Part shown: piece by piece, positions 18,559 through 26,985 of the stretch | How positions within the stretch are numbered: the stretch's first letter is position 1 | Layout of the letters: the number at the start of each line of letters is the position of its first letter | Source of the DNA: an uncultured Phascolarctobacterium sp. | GTDB lineage: Bacteria; Bacillota; Negativicutes; Acidaminococcales; Acidaminococcaceae | Assembly: GCA_947589605.1 (NCBI GenBank) | Contig: CANQBR010000018.1 | Coordinates: 1-35,445 of the forward strand | DNA length: 35,445 bases | Direction of reading: 5' to 3' | The notes under the pieces: model-generated | Seen by the model: the letters and a program-made list of their open reading frames with translations, nothing else | Told to the model about the DNA's origin: nothing | The model's database searches: none | Made by a program: the position numbers and the translations under genes

Positions 18559-18867
18559 ATGAATAGGACAGAATTGGTTGCTGCCGTAGCAGACAAATGC
18601 GGTATGACCAAAAAGGATGCTGAGAAGGCCGTTTGCGCCACAGTACAGGCTATCAAAGAGAGCGTGGCTGCCGGCAATAAAGTGCAGATCATCGGCTTCG
18701 GTACCTTTGAAGGCAGAAAACGTCAAGCCAGAAAGGGCCGCAATCCCCGTAAGCCCGGCGTGGTGATCGATATCCCGGCCGCCGTAATTCCCACCTTCAA
18801 AGCAGGCAAGGGCTTTAAAGAGTTGCTGAATGTCAAGAAATCCGCTAAGAAAGGCAAAAAGAAATAA
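18559..18867 (+). CDS. hup: HU-family DNA-binding protein
   Basis: A 102-residue HU protein, the nucleoid architectural protein that bends DNA as a dimer. The helical N-terminal half begins MNRTELVAAVADKCGMTKKD. The family signature GFGTFEGRKRQARKGRNPRK (residues 46-65) forms the DNA-gripping arm, with the Pro at 64 or so at its tip. The extra C-terminal tail KKSAKKGKKK, absent from the 90-residue Bacillus HU, should add DNA affinity. It has its own promoter and a leader with two hairpins. A position next to yabN is common in Clostridia. Confidence 0.96.
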   Translation: MNRTELVAAVADKCGMTKKDAEKAVCATVQAIKESVAAGNKVQIIGFGTFEGRKRQARKGRNPRKPGVVIDIPAAVIPTFKAGKGFKELLNVKKSAKKGKKK

Positions 18868-18895
18868 AACTTGACCCGCTGAACAGTCGCTCAGT

Positions 18896-19093
18896 CTGTC
18901 AGTTATTCCTGTGCCCCGGCTTTCCTAGTAAAGGCGAGACCGGGGTGCGGGTATTATAACAGGCCTCAAGTTTGCAGTGCACCGCATGGCGGTTACAACA
19001 GGCCTGACGGCTCCCTTACCAGTCTCTCTGCAACAGAGAACTTTTTCGGGGAGCAGGGGAATGTCCGACTGTTTGAGTCGGGCATTATTTTTA
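18896..19093 (+). ncRNA. Candidate structured RNA ending in a terminator
   Basis: This 200-base stretch between hup and divIC is rich in paired elements. A closing helix joins CTGTCAG (18896-18902) to CTGACGG (19004-19010), continuing as CCTGT (18908-18912) with ACAGG (18998-19002). Inside are CCCCGG (18914-18919)/CCGGGG (18940-18945) and ACCGC-ATG-GCGGT (18981-18993). After it, GCTCCC (19010-19015)/GGGAGC (19049-19054) encloses TCTCTG-CAA-CAGAGA (19025-19039). AACAGGCCT occurs twice (18958-18966, 18997-19005), offering alternative pairings. It ends in a strong terminator, TGTCCGACT/AGTCGGGCA (19062-19084) plus TTATTTTT. It matches no riboswitch, SRP, RNase P or tmRNA consensus I can recall; a divergent 6S RNA or a leader of divIC are options. 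No clear promoter of its own was found. Confidence 0.5.
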
Positions 19094-19115
19094 GGAAGAG
19101 GGATCCGGAGGAGCT

Positions 19116-19415
19116 ATGGGCCGAAGGCAACGCAAAAAGATCAGCAAGTTGAGGCTGCTCCTCTATTTGGCCGTCATCTGCTGTTTGGCGGCGGTGGGCC
19201 GGCAGTGTCATCAACTTTATCAGATCAAAAAGGAACAGGCGGCTACCCGCGCAAGGGTGGAAGAACTGAAGAGCAAACAGCAGGCTTTGGAAAAGGAGAA
19301 GGCCGACCTCCACGATCCCAGCTATATAGAAAAGGTGGCCCGGGAAGAATACAATATGGTGGGCAAAGACGAAGTGCCTATCTTCGTGGTGGAAAAGGAA
19401 AAGACCAAGCCGTGA
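19116..19415 (+). CDS. divIC: Septum formation initiator, FtsB/DivIC family
   Basis: A 99-residue bitopic division protein. A basic N-terminus (MGRRQRKKISK) leads into one membrane segment (about residues 12-28). A coiled coil follows over residues 35-66 (KKEQAATRARVEELKSKQQA onward), then the family's ending DPSYIEKVAREEYNMVGKDE (67-86). In the divisome it pairs with FtsL and FtsQ/DivIB. GGAGGAG lies just before ATG 19116. The position before an S1 gene (yabR) matches Bacillus divIC. Its start is only 22 bases after a terminator, so its transcription may depend on read-through. Confidence 0.9.
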   Translation: MGRRQRKKISKLRLLLYLAVICCLAAVGRQCHQLYQIKKEQAATRARVEELKSKQQALEKEKADLHDPSYIEKVAREEYNMVGKDEVPIFVVEKEKTKP

Positions 19416-19464
19416 GGTTGCCGCTTTTATCTTTGCATCTAGGTTAAAAAATTTTGAAGAATAG

Positions 19465-19494
19465 TTGACTAAACTTCCGCACTAAGGTTATAAT
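19465..19494 (+). promoter_or_regulatory. Promoter for the S1-domain gene
   Basis: TTGACT (19465-19470), an 18-base spacer and TATAAT (19489-19494), 40 bases before the start at 19535. Confidence 0.82.
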
Positions 19495-19534
19495 GTTAGC
19501 ATTCAGAGATATTTTATAAGGGGGTCGCGCCTTT

Positions 19535-19978
19535 ATGTCCCTGGAAATAGGCAGCATCGTAGAAGGAGAAGTTACGAGCATCACCGGCTTCGGCGCCTTC
19601 GTGCAGTTGCCCGACAACAAGGTGGGCCTCGTCCACATTTCCGAAGTCAGCAGCGTCTATGTTCGGGACGTCCACGATTTTTTACAGGAACACCAAAAGG
19701 TGAAGGTAAAGGTGGTGTCCGTAGACCAAAGGGGAAAGATCGGGTTGTCTATCAAACAGGCGGAAGTTCCTACCGCTCCTCCCGCAGTGCGTCCGCCGCG
19801 ACCGGAAAGAGAGCGGGGCAGGGCGGCCGGGCCGCGTCAGGGAGGCAGAGGAACGGGGCCACTGTCTTTTGAAGATAAATTGTCCCGTTTTTTAAAGGAC
19901 AGTGATGATAGGATGTTGGATCTGCGTCGCAATACGGAAGCCAAGCGGGGCGGCAGAGGCGCCAGAAGAGATCGCTAG
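19535..19978 (+). CDS. yabR: S1 RNA-binding domain protein (YabR-like)
   Basis: A 147-residue protein with one S1/OB-fold RNA-binding domain at residues 1-75: IGSIVEGEVTSITGFGAFVQ, then GLVHISEVS and KVKVKVVSVDQRGKIGLSIK. It resembles the S1 domain of polynucleotide phosphorylase and Bacillus YabR/GSP13, which are ribosome-associated. Residues 80-105 form an Arg/Gly/Pro-rich disordered linker. The tail (LSFEDKLSRFLKDSDDRM) is typical of clostridial members, and the end is again Arg/Gly-rich. It has its own near-consensus promoter and a terminator directly downstream, so it is probably monocistronic. Confidence 0.92.
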   Translation: MSLEIGSIVEGEVTSITGFGAFVQLPDNKVGLVHISEVSSVYVRDVHDFLQEHQKVKVKVVSVDQRGKIGLSIKQAEVPTAPPAVRPPRPERERGRAAGPRQGGRGTGPLSFEDKLSRFLKDSDDRMLDLRRNTEAKRGGRGARRDR

Positions 19979-19997
19979 GCGCAGACAAAAATAAGTG

Positions 19998-20026
19998 AGG
20001 AGCACTCGGGCAGGGTGCTCCTTTTT
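19998..20026 (+). terminator. Rho-independent terminator after yabR
   Basis: AGGAGCAC (19998-20005) pairs with GTGCTCCT (20015-20022), followed by a T run to 20026. It ends 30 bases before tilS, with no promoter visible between. Confidence 0.85.
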
Positions 20027-20056
20027 GCTCAGAGCTGTTTATTTTATGAGGAAGCA

Positions 20057-21118
20057 ATGAAAGAAGCAGAGAAAAAAATTTTATTGGCCCTGCGGCAGGG
20101 CCTGCCGGAAGGAAGCAGGTTGCTGTTGGCAGTGAGCGGCGGCTGCGATTCTCTGGCCTTGGCCGACGGTTGTGTCCATTGGAGCCGCCGAGGTCGTTTT
20201 CAAGCGCAAGTGTGTCATGTGGAACACGGCATCAGAGGAGCTGAGGCCCTGGCAGATGCAGCTTCGGTGGAAGCTTTTTGCGCCCGCAAGGGCCTGCCCT
20301 TTAGCTGCCGTCACGTGAACGTACCGGACTATTTGAACAAGCACCCACACCTTTCTTTGGAGGGCGCAGCGCGCAAACTGCGTTATGAAATTTTGACGCA
20401 GGAAGCAAAGGCACAGGGCTGTGACTTTATAGTGACAGCTCATCAGGCCGATGATCAAGCGGAAACGGTGCTGCTCAAACTTTTGCGCGGCGGTGGCAGC
20501 GCCGGTCTCGGCGGGATCGCTGAGGCCCGGGGCAAAGTGCTGCGGCCCTTTTTGAAACTGAGGCGCAGCGAACTGGAAGCATATTGCGCCGAAAAAAATT
20601 TGGAATATTGTCATGACGACAGCAACGAAGATCTGCGTTTTTGGCGCAATCGGGTGAGAGCCCAACTGTTGCCCTATTTGGAAGAACACTACAACCCCGG
20701 GGTGCGGGAACTTTTATGGCAGACGGCACAGCTTTTGCGGGAAGACGATGAATGTTTGAGGGCACAGGCCAGTGAACAGTACGATATTTTGGCGCGACGG
20801 GAAGATGAAGGCGTGAGCCTGCCGATAACGGAGCTGGCGGCTTTGCCCGGAGCCATCGCCAAACGGGTGCTGCGTAAAGCGGCCTCGGCCGCCGGCAGCG
20901 GTGAACTGGGTTATAAACACAGTCAGGCTTTGCTGGAACTTTTGCAAAAACAGGGCGGCAGCAGAGTCGATCTGCCCGACAGAGTGAGCGCTTACAAAAA
21001 AGGAAAGCGTTTGTATTTTTATCGCGAAGAAGAAAAAAAGCACGGCTATCAGACTGTAAGTGATAAAATAAGATCACAAGTACAAGCGGAGGAGGATGCA
21101 CCATGCACGAAGATGTAA
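20057..21118 (+). CDS. tilS: tRNA(Ile)-lysidine synthase
   Basis: A 353-residue TilS, which modifies the wobble cytidine of the AUA-reading tRNA(Ile) to lysidine using ATP. The PP-loop motif is SGGCDS at residues 27-32, and conserved VEHGIRG and TAHQADDQAETVLLKLLRGG segments follow in the catalytic domain. The C-terminal domain present in E. coli (432 residues) and Bacillus is cut short here, leaving a compact form. An upstream in-frame ATG at 20015 lies inside the terminator, so I use ATG 20057 with GAGGAAG before it. It overlaps hpt by 16 bases, the conserved tilS-hpt coupling. Confidence 0.94.
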   Translation: MKEAEKKILLALRQGLPEGSRLLLAVSGGCDSLALADGCVHWSRRGRFQAQVCHVEHGIRGAEALADAASVEAFCARKGLPFSCRHVNVPDYLNKHPHLSLEGAARKLRYEILTQEAKAQGCDFIVTAHQADDQAETVLLKLLRGGGSAGLGGIAEARGKVLRPFLKLRRSELEAYCAEKNLEYCHDDSNEDLRFWRNRVRAQLLPYLEEHYNPGVRELLWQTAQLLREDDECLRAQASEQYDILARREDEGVSLPITELAALPGAIAKRVLRKAASAAGSGELGYKHSQALLELLQKQGGSRVDLPDRVSAYKKGKRLYFYREEEKKHGYQTVSDKIRSQVQAEEDAPCTKM

Positions 21119-21645
21119 AAGCTATTTTAGTGACCGAAGAAGCGATCGCCGCCCGAGTGAAGGAACTGGGGGAGCAGATAAGCAAAGATTACGCCGGCAA
21201 GGAACCGGTGATGGTAGCGCTCTTGAAGGGAGCAGCTTGGTTCGCAGTGGATCTCTCCCGGGCCATCGATCTCCCGTTGCGCATGGATTTCATGGTGGCT
21301 TCTTCTTACGGCAACAGCGCCACCACCAGCGGCAACGTAAAAGTAAAATTGGATCTCAGCGAAAATATTCGGGGCAAAGATGTGCTGTTGGTCGATGATA
21401 TCATCGACAGCGGTCTCACCTTCGCTGCCATCACACAAATGCTGAAAACGCAAAAACCTTCCTCTATCCGCACCGTAGCTCTCTGCGACAAAGGGGAGCG
21501 GAGGCAAAACGATTTCAAGTGCGATTACGTTGGTTTTTCCGTGCCCGATGAATTTTTGGTGGGCTACGGTTTAGACTACGCCGGCGACTATCGGAACCTG
21601 CCGTACATTGGCATCCTGAAGCCTTCCGTTTACGGTCGGGCCTGA
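21103..21645 (+). CDS. hpt: Hypoxanthine phosphoribosyltransferase
   Basis: A 180-residue purine-salvage enzyme converting hypoxanthine or guanine plus PRPP to IMP or GMP. The PRPP-binding motif is VLLVDDIIDSGLTF (residues 95-108), and other family markers are VALLKGAAWFAVDL, the flexible loop SSYGNSATTSG and the C-terminal VGYGLDYAGDYRNLPYIG. Length is normal. It starts inside the 3' end of tilS with GGAGGA at 21090-21095 and is followed by the ftsH promoter. The tilS-hpt-ftsH order is conserved throughout Firmicutes. Confidence 0.97.
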   Translation: MHEDVKAILVTEEAIAARVKELGEQISKDYAGKEPVMVALLKGAAWFAVDLSRAIDLPLRMDFMVASSYGNSATTSGNVKVKLDLSENIRGKDVLLVDDIIDSGLTFAAITQMLKTQKPSSIRTVALCDKGERRQNDFKCDYVGFSVPDEFLVGYGLDYAGDYRNLPYIGILKPSVYGRA

Positions 21646-21653
21646 TAAAAGCC

Positions 21654-21682
21654 TTGCTTGTTGATGTTGATTATACTATAAT
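21654..21682 (+). promoter_or_regulatory. Promoter for ftsH
   Basis: TTGCTT (21654-21659), a 17-base spacer and TATAAT (21677-21682), 48 bases before the TTG start of ftsH. Confidence 0.7.
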
Positions 21683-21729
21683 ATTAGCTGTCTTTACGAA
21701 GAATAGCAGCAGAGAAGGGGGACGGCTGT

Positions 21730-23679
21730 TTGAATAGATTTTTGCGCAATGTAGTGCTGTATTTGCTGATCATAGTATCGTTGATCATGATGTTCGACCG
21801 CTTCTCCGAGACCGGAGAAACGAAGAAGGAAGAACTTACTTACACCGACTTCCTTCGCTATGTGCAAACGGAGCAGGTGCAGGGCGTCACCATCGTAGAA
21901 AATACCATCAAAGGTAAGTTGAAGGACGGCAAAGAATTCACCACCGTCACTCCCACCGGCACCGATATCGTCAAAGTGCTGGAAGAAAAGAAAGTGGAGA
22001 TCAAGGCAGAACTGCCTCCTCAGCAACCTTGGTGGATGAATTTGCTCACCAGTCTGCTGCCCATGTTGGTCATCGTGGCTATTTGGTTCATGATGATGAA
22101 CAATTCCGGAGCGGGGGGCGGCAAAGTTTTTCAGTTCGGCAAGAGCCGAGCCCGCCGTTACGACGACGACAAAGTTCGCGTCACCTTTAAGGACGTGGCC
22201 GGGGCCGACGAGGCCAAGCAGGAACTGGTAGAAGTGGTGGAGTTCCTCAAGCACCCGCAGAAATATAACGATATCGGGGCCAAGATACCCAAGGGCGTGC
22301 TGCTCTTCGGTCCTCCCGGCACAGGCAAGACCCTGCTGGCCAAAGCGGTGGCGGGAGAGGCCGGGGTGCCTTTCTTCAGCATTTCCGGCTCCGATTTCGT
22401 GGAGATGTTCGTGGGCGTAGGCGCTTCGAGAGTGAGAGATCTTTTCGAAAATGCCAAGAAAAACGCTCCCTGCATCGTCTTCATCGATGAGATCGATGCC
22501 GTTGGCCGCCAGAGAGGAGCAGGCCTCGGAGGCGGTCACGATGAAAGAGAACAAACTTTGAATCAGCTTTTGGTGGAAATGGACGGCTTCGGCGCTAACG
22601 AAGGCATCATCATGATCGCCGCTACCAACAGGCCCGACATTTTAGACCCGGCCCTGCTGCGCCCGGGCCGCTTCGATCGGCAGATCGTGGTGGATAGGCC
22701 CGACATCAAAGGCAGAGAAGCTATCCTGCAGGTCCACGTGCAGGGCAAACCGTTGGCCGCCGACGTTGACTTGGCCGTCATCGCTCAGCGCACACCCGGC
22801 TTCACCGGTGCCGATCTCAGCAATTTGGTGAACGAAGCAGCCTTGCTCACTGCCCGCTTGGACAAAAAAGCCATCGGCATGAGCCAGATGCAGGAGGCGG
22901 CAGAGCGGGTGATCATGGGGCCGGAGCGCAAGAGCCGGGTGATCAGCGAAAAAGAGAAACGTCTCACTGCTTATCATGAAGGCGGACACACGGTGATGGG
23001 CATGTTTTTGGAGCACACCGATCCGGTCCACAAAGTTACCATCATACCCAGAGGCAGAGCCGGAGGCTACACCCTCAGTTTGCCGGCAGAAGATAAATAT
23101 TACGCCACCCGCAGCGAGATGTTGGATGAATTGAAAGTGCTGCTGGGAGGCAGAGTGGCGGAAGCTCTCGTGTTGAAAGAAATATCCAGCGGCGCTTCCA
23201 ACGATCTGCAGAGAGCCACTCAATTGGCCCGCAGCATGATCTGCGAATACGGCATGAGCGAGAACATCGGGCCCGTCACTTTCGGCAACCACGAGCATCA
23301 GGTCTTTTTGGGCCGCGACATCGCACGGGAAAAAGAATACTCCGAAGAAGTGGCCGCAGAGATCGACAAAGAAGTGCGGTCTTTCATGGAAGCAGCCTAT
23401 CTGGCTACGGAAAAACTTCTCAACGCCAATCTCGATAAGTTGCATTTGATCGCCGAAGCCCTGATGCGTTACGAAACGCTGGAGAGAGAGCAGATCGAAG
23501 AGCTGTTCAAATACGGCCGCCTGTTGAGCCCGGAGGAAAAGACCGCCGCAGCTTGCGAGGCGAAAGAGCCGAAAGAAAAAGCGGCAGAGACCGCCGCGAA
23601 GAACGAAGAAGCAGAGACGCCATCCCCGAGCCCCGTGGCTGCGGAGACGGCGGCGCCCGCTTGCGAAGAAGAAAACTGA
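21730..23679 (+). CDS. ftsH: ATP-dependent zinc metalloprotease FtsH
   Basis: A 649-residue membrane AAA+ protease that degrades misfolded membrane proteins and short-lived regulators. Two membrane segments (about residues 5-22 and 103-121) flank a small external domain. The AAA module has Walker A GPPGTGKT (about 194-201), [13 protein letters not shown] (Walker B) and the arginine-finger region [20 protein letters not shown]. The zinc site is HEGGH at 416-420. The last 45 residues are a Glu/Ala/Pro-rich low-complexity tail. The start is TTG 21730 after AGAAGGGGG (21712-21720). It has its own promoter and a hairpin terminator. Confidence 0.98.
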   Translation: MNRFLRNVVLYLLIIVSLIMMFDRFSETGETKKEELTYTDFLRYVQTEQVQGVTIVENTIKGKLKDGKEFTTVTPTGTDIVKVLEEKKVEIKAELPPQQPWWMNLLTSLLPMLVIVAIWFMMMNNSGAGGGKVFQFGKSRARRYDDDKVRVTFKDVAGADEAKQELVEVVEFLKHPQKYNDIGAKIPKGVLLFGPPGTGKTLLAKAVAGEAGVPFFSISGSDFVEMFVGVGASRVRDLFENAKKNAPCIVFIDEIDAVGRQRGAGLGGGHDEREQTLNQLLVEMDGFGANEGIIMIAATNRPDILDPALLRPGRFDRQIVVDRPDIKGREAILQVHVQGKPLAADVDLAVIAQRTPGFTGADLSNLVNEAALLTARLDKKAIGMSQMQEAAERVIMGPERKSRVISEKEKRLTAYHEGGHTVMGMFLEHTDPVHKVTIIPRGRAGGYTLSLPAEDKYYATRSEMLDELKVLLGGRVAEALVLKEISSGASNDLQRATQLARSMICEYGMSENIGPVTFGNHEHQVFLGRDIAREKEYSEEVAAEIDKEVRSFMEAAYLATEKLLNANLDKLHLIAEALMRYETLEREQIEELFKYGRLLSPEEKTAAACEAKEPKEKAAETAAKNEEAETPSPSPVAAETAAPACEEEN

Positions 23680-23699
23680 AAAAAATATTTTGCGACGAA

Positions 23700-23728
23700 A
23701 AAGGCGGCAGCTCACGGCTGTCGCCTTT
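23700..23728 (+). terminator. Terminator hairpin after ftsH
   Basis: AAAGGCGGCAGC (23700-23711), loop TCACG, GCTGTCGCCTTT (23717-23728): 12 bp with one G-U pair. The T run is contained in the 3' arm. It starts 20 bases after the ftsH stop. Confidence 0.7.
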
Positions 23729-23752
23729 AGTCATCTTATGAAGGCTTTAAGG

Positions 23753-23781
23753 TTTACAAAAAGCGGCCGCTGTATTATACT
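23753..23781 (+). promoter_or_regulatory. Promoter for birA
   Basis: TTTACA (23753-23758), a 17-base spacer and TATACT (23776-23781). The -35 lies within GGTTTACAA (23751-23759), which equals one half of a biotin operator, but I could not find the matching upstream half. Confidence 0.6.
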
Positions 23782-23858
23782 TAAGCAGTAAGAGCAGGTG
23801 CGGACGAACTCAAGGCAGTTCTTCGCGACCGTCTGTTGCGCAACGAGGAGGGAGAGCC

Positions 23859-24854
23859 ATGCGTCAGCGCATTTTGCAATTGCTGCGGCAGCATAGAGGG
23901 GAGCCTCTTTCGGGAGAGGAGCTCTCGCGACAGCTGAACATTTCTCGCACTGCGGTGTGGAAGCATGTACAGATCTTGAAAACGGAAGGTTACGCTATTC
24001 GCTCGCTGCCGAAAAAAGGTTATCTCCTTTTGAATGTGCCGGATAAACTTTATCCTCAGGAGATCGCAGCTCACTTAAAGACCAAGTGGCTGGGCCGCAA
24101 AATATATTACGAAGAAAAAGTAGATTCCAGCAACAATGTGGCCAAGAGGCTGGCCAACGAGGGCTGTCCCGACGGCTTGGTAGTGGTGGCCGAAGAGCAG
24201 GGAGCCGGCAAGGGCCGGCTGCGGCGGGGCTGGCTCTCGCCTTACGGAAAGGGCATTTGGTTCAGCGTGGTTTTGAAGCCGCCTTTTTTGCCGCAGGAGG
24301 CTGCCAAGTGCACTTTGTTGGCGGCAGTGGCGGTAGTGAAAGCGGTGAACTCCGTTAAAGGCGTGGAAGCAAAAATAAAATGGCCCAATGATATCCTCCT
24401 CAAAGGACGCAAATTGGTAGGCATCCTCACCGAGATGAACGCCGAGTTCGGCCACATCAATTATGTGGTGATCGGCATCGGCATCAACACCGCCGTGCAG
24501 CCGGAAGATTATCCGGAAGAACTGCGGCCTTTGGCCGTCTCCTTACATGAAGCGGCGCAGGAGCCTTTCACGCGGGCGGAGCTTTTGGCCAAAATATTGG
24601 GCAACATGGAAGAACTTTACGAAACGGCCACCTGGGAAGGCTTTGCTCCCATCTTGGATGAGTGGCGGAAATATTCCTGCACGTTGGGGCAGCAGGTGAA
24701 AGTGATCGCTCCGGACAGCACTTATTTCGGCACTGCTTTGGATATCGACGCCGAAGGGTTGCTGCTGGTGCGCAAGGCCGACGGTCAAGTGGAAAAAGTC
24801 GTGGCAGGGGATGTGTCCATCCGGCCTGCGGCCCGGCCCGAAGCATACAGTTGA
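23859..24854 (+). CDS. birA: Bifunctional biotin ligase / biotin repressor
   Basis: A 331-residue class II biotin protein ligase. The N-terminal winged helix (residues 1-60; LSGEELSRQLNISRTAVWKH) binds DNA, making it a likely regulator as well as an enzyme. The ligase core has the biotinyl-AMP-binding loop GKGRLRRGW (117-125), the KWPNDILL segment (near 175) and GIGINT. The C-terminal SH3-like domain covers about 270-325. It biotinylates carboxylase or decarboxylase carrier domains. It is preceded by GGAGGGAG before ATG 23859. A birA-coaX neighbourhood is common in Clostridia. Confidence 0.96.
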   Translation: MRQRILQLLRQHRGEPLSGEELSRQLNISRTAVWKHVQILKTEGYAIRSLPKKGYLLLNVPDKLYPQEIAAHLKTKWLGRKIYYEEKVDSSNNVAKRLANEGCPDGLVVVAEEQGAGKGRLRRGWLSPYGKGIWFSVVLKPPFLPQEAAKCTLLAAVAVVKAVNSVKGVEAKIKWPNDILLKGRKLVGILTEMNAEFGHINYVVIGIGINTAVQPEDYPEELRPLAVSLHEAAQEPFTRAELLAKILGNMEELYETATWEGFAPILDEWRKYSCTLGQQVKVIAPDSTYFGTALDIDAEGLLLVRKADGQVEKVVAGDVSIRPAARPEAYS

Positions 24855-24876
24855 AAAATTTGAGCGGCCGTCAGAG

Positions 24877-24915
24877 GCGAGCTTGAGAAAAATCTCAACG
24901 AGCAGCGAGGCTCGC
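24877..24915 (+). other. Hairpin between birA and coaX
   Basis: GCGAGC (24877-24882) pairs with GCTCGC (24910-24915) around a perfect TTGAGA-AAAA-TCTCAA stem (24883-24898). It is followed by CTTTGATAAAC and an A-rich run rather than by T's. It may terminate birA weakly or be a small intergenic repeat; a related sequence occurs near 32718-32750. Confidence 0.45.
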
Positions 24916-24984
24916 TTTGATAAACAAAAAAAGAAAAAATTTCTCTGACTTTTGAGGCGATGGATCTTCCGGGAGGATGAAGCA

Positions 24985-25761
24985 ATGTTATTAGTGATCG
25001 ATGTAGGCAACAGCAATATCGTGGCCGGCGTATTCGACGGCAAAGAGTTGGTCACCAATTGGCGTTTTTCCACCGATAGGAGCAAGACGGCGGATGAATA
25101 CGGCATCATGGTGCGGAGCATGTTCAGTTACGGCGAAGTGCCGGTGAATAAGATCGACGGCATCATCATCTCCAGCGTGGTGCCCCCCGTTTTGGTGCCT
25201 CTTTGCCATATGTGCGAGCGCTATTTCAAAGTGCGGCCCTTAGTGGTGGGCCCCGGTATGAAGAGCGGCATCTCCATTTGTTACGACAACCCTCGGGAAG
25301 TGGGTGCTGACCGCATCGTCAATGCGGTGGCTGCTTTGCACAAGTACAGTCACTTAGGGCTGCCTATGATCATCTTGGATTTCGGCACCGCCAACACTTT
25401 TTGCGCGCTCCTTCCCAACGGCGATTACTTAGGCGGCGCCATCGCCCCCGGCATCGGCATCAGCGCCGACGCCTTGGCCCAGCGTTGCGCCAAATTGCCG
25501 CGAGTGGAGATCCTCTGCCCCCGCACCGCCATTTGCCGCAACACGGTGGCCTCCATGCAGGCAGGCATGATGTACGGGGCGGTGGGCCAAATGGAAGGGA
25601 TCATCAATATGATGAAGAAGGAACTGGGAGGCAAGGCTTACGTCATCGCCACCGGCGGCTTCTCCGGCATGATGGCCGCCAACAGCAGCATCATCGATGC
25701 GGTAGAGCCCAATCTGACTTTGGAGGGGCTGCGTCTGCTTTACGAAAAGAACAGCAAATAA
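24985..25761 (+). CDS. coaX: Type III pantothenate kinase
   Basis: A 258-residue CoaX, which phosphorylates pantothenate in the first step of coenzyme A synthesis and is not feedback-inhibited by CoA as type I enzymes are. Typical motifs are VIDVGNSNIVAG (residues 4-15, phosphate loop with the catalytic Asp), GADRIVNAVAA (about 108-118) and LDFGTANTF (about 131-139), followed by GGAIAPGIGIS. I use ATG 24985 rather than the in-frame ATG at 24952, because GGAGG (24972-24976) fits it. CoaX follows birA, linking biotin and CoA cofactor genes. Confidence 0.96.
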   Translation: MLLVIDVGNSNIVAGVFDGKELVTNWRFSTDRSKTADEYGIMVRSMFSYGEVPVNKIDGIIISSVVPPVLVPLCHMCERYFKVRPLVVGPGMKSGISICYDNPREVGADRIVNAVAALHKYSHLGLPMIILDFGTANTFCALLPNGDYLGGAIAPGIGISADALAQRCAKLPRVEILCPRTAICRNTVASMQAGMMYGAVGQMEGIINMMKKELGGKAYVIATGGFSGMMAANSSIIDAVEPNLTLEGLRLLYEKNSK

Positions 25762-25772
25762 ATATAAAGAAT

Positions 25773-25807
25773 AAGGGGAGTCCCTGTCAAAAGGGCTCCC
25801 CTTTTCA
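25773..25807 (+). terminator. Rho-independent terminator between coaX and dusB
   Basis: AAGGGGAG-T-CCCT (25773-25785) pairs with AGGG-CTCCCCTT (25792-25803), followed by TTTC. It is a 12-bp stem with one bulge, ending about 35 bases before the dusB start. Confidence 0.85.
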
Positions 25808-25840
25808 AGTTTTAGGATCTATCAGGTACGAGAGACGGTT

Positions 25841-26881
25841 ATGCGCATAGGTAAAATAAAATTGGAGCCGGGGGCTGTTCTCGCTCCCATGGCCGGGGTC
25901 ACCGACGGAGCCTTTCGCCTTTTGTGCCGAGAGGCAGGTTGTGCCCTTACGGTGTCGGAAATGATCAGCGCCAAAGGGCTCCTCTACAAAAATAAAAAGA
26001 CGGAAAAAATGCTGGCCATCGCGCAAGGAGAGAGGCCCTGCGCGCTGCAGCTCTTCGGCCGCAGCCCGGGGGACTTGGCCCGGGCCACAAAGATCGCAGA
26101 AGCGGCGGGAGCGGACATCGTCGACTTCAACATGGGCTGCCCCGTCCACAAGGTGGTAGCCAACGGCGAAGGCTCTGCGCTCATGAAAGAACCGCAGTTG
26201 GCTTATGAGATCTTGGCGGCCATGGTGAGCGCCGTGTCGATACCGGTGACGGTGAAGATCCGCAGCGGCTGGGACGAAGAAAATCGCAACGCTACAGAGA
26301 TCGCTCGCTTGGCCGAAGCAGCGGGGGTGGCGGCCATCACCGTGCACGGCCGCACCCGCGAACAATTTTATTCCGGCCGGGCCGATTGGGACATCATCGC
26401 TCAGGTGAAAGCGGCGGTGAAAGTGCCCGTCATCGGCAACGGCGACGTGGACAGTTGGGAAGCCGGGCTCCGCCTCTTAAAAGAAAGCAAATGCGACGGT
26501 GTGATGGTTGGTAGAGCGGCGGAGGGAAATCCGTGGTTGTTCGCCCAAATAAAAGCGGCGCTGACGGGAGAGGCTGTGCCTTTGCCGCCGACGATAGACG
26601 AGCGCTTGCTCATGGCGACGCGTCATCTCGATCTTTTGATCGAGATGAAGGGAGAGCAGACGGCTGTGAGCCAGATGCGTCGGCACATGGCGGCCTATCT
26701 GCGGGGGCAGCCTCGCGCCGCAGCTTATCGGGCCCGCTTTCAAAATATGGAGAGCCGAGAAGATTTTCTCGCACTGAGGGCAGAGTATCTCGCCGCCGTC
26801 CGAAATTTCTTCGAGCAAGAGCGGGAGCTCTTCACGAAGTCGATCATCGATGCAAAGGCATCCTCGTCAGAGCAAACATAA
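25841..26881 (+). CDS. dusB: tRNA-dihydrouridine synthase DusB
   Basis: A 346-residue flavoprotein that reduces specific tRNA uridines to dihydrouridine. The FMN-binding TIM barrel starts with LAPMAGVTDGAFRLLCREAG. The family signature DFNMGCPVHKVV carries the catalytic Cys100, followed by VKIRSGWDE, ITVHGRTREQFYSG and the phosphate-binding IGNGDV and GVMVGRAAEGNPWLF. The C-terminal helical domain binds tRNA. It is full length. The equivalent Bacillus gene (yacF) also lies just before lysS. The ribosome site is weak (GAGAGACGG, close to ATG 25841). Confidence 0.95.
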   Translation: MRIGKIKLEPGAVLAPMAGVTDGAFRLLCREAGCALTVSEMISAKGLLYKNKKTEKMLAIAQGERPCALQLFGRSPGDLARATKIAEAAGADIVDFNMGCPVHKVVANGEGSALMKEPQLAYEILAAMVSAVSIPVTVKIRSGWDEENRNATEIARLAEAAGVAAITVHGRTREQFYSGRADWDIIAQVKAAVKVPVIGNGDVDSWEAGLRLLKESKCDGVMVGRAAEGNPWLFAQIKAALTGEAVPLPPTIDERLLMATRHLDLLIEMKGEQTAVSQMRRHMAAYLRGQPRAAAYRARFQNMESREDFLALRAEYLAAVRNFFEQERELFTKSIIDAKASSSEQT

Positions 26882-26904
26882 AAAACCGTTTTCTTCGGAG
26901 CAAA

Positions 26905-26930
26905 TGCAAAAAGCTTACAGATTTTTTGCA
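26905..26930 (+). other. Inverted repeat after dusB
   Basis: TGCAAAAA (26905-26912) pairs with TTTTTGCA (26923-26930) across a 10-base loop. With the T-rich 3' arm it could terminate dusB transcription. The 12-mer AAATGCAAAAAG that begins it recurs at 31330-31341, also inside a hairpin. Confidence 0.5.
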
Positions 26931-26985
26931 ATCGCTTCGATAAACGACGAGCACTTTTCTAAAGAAGAAGACGCAGCCGGTGAGG

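Noticed and set aside
18896-19060. tRNA, SRP RNA or a known riboswitch between hup and divIC
   Set aside because: No cloverleaf, no SRP tetraloop/symmetric-loop consensus and no aptamer core that I recognise; kept only as an unclassified structured RNA.
23751-23759. Biotin operator half-site GGTTTACAA before birA
   Set aside because: The complementary half TTGTAAACC is not found at a suitable distance upstream; it may just be the -35 region.
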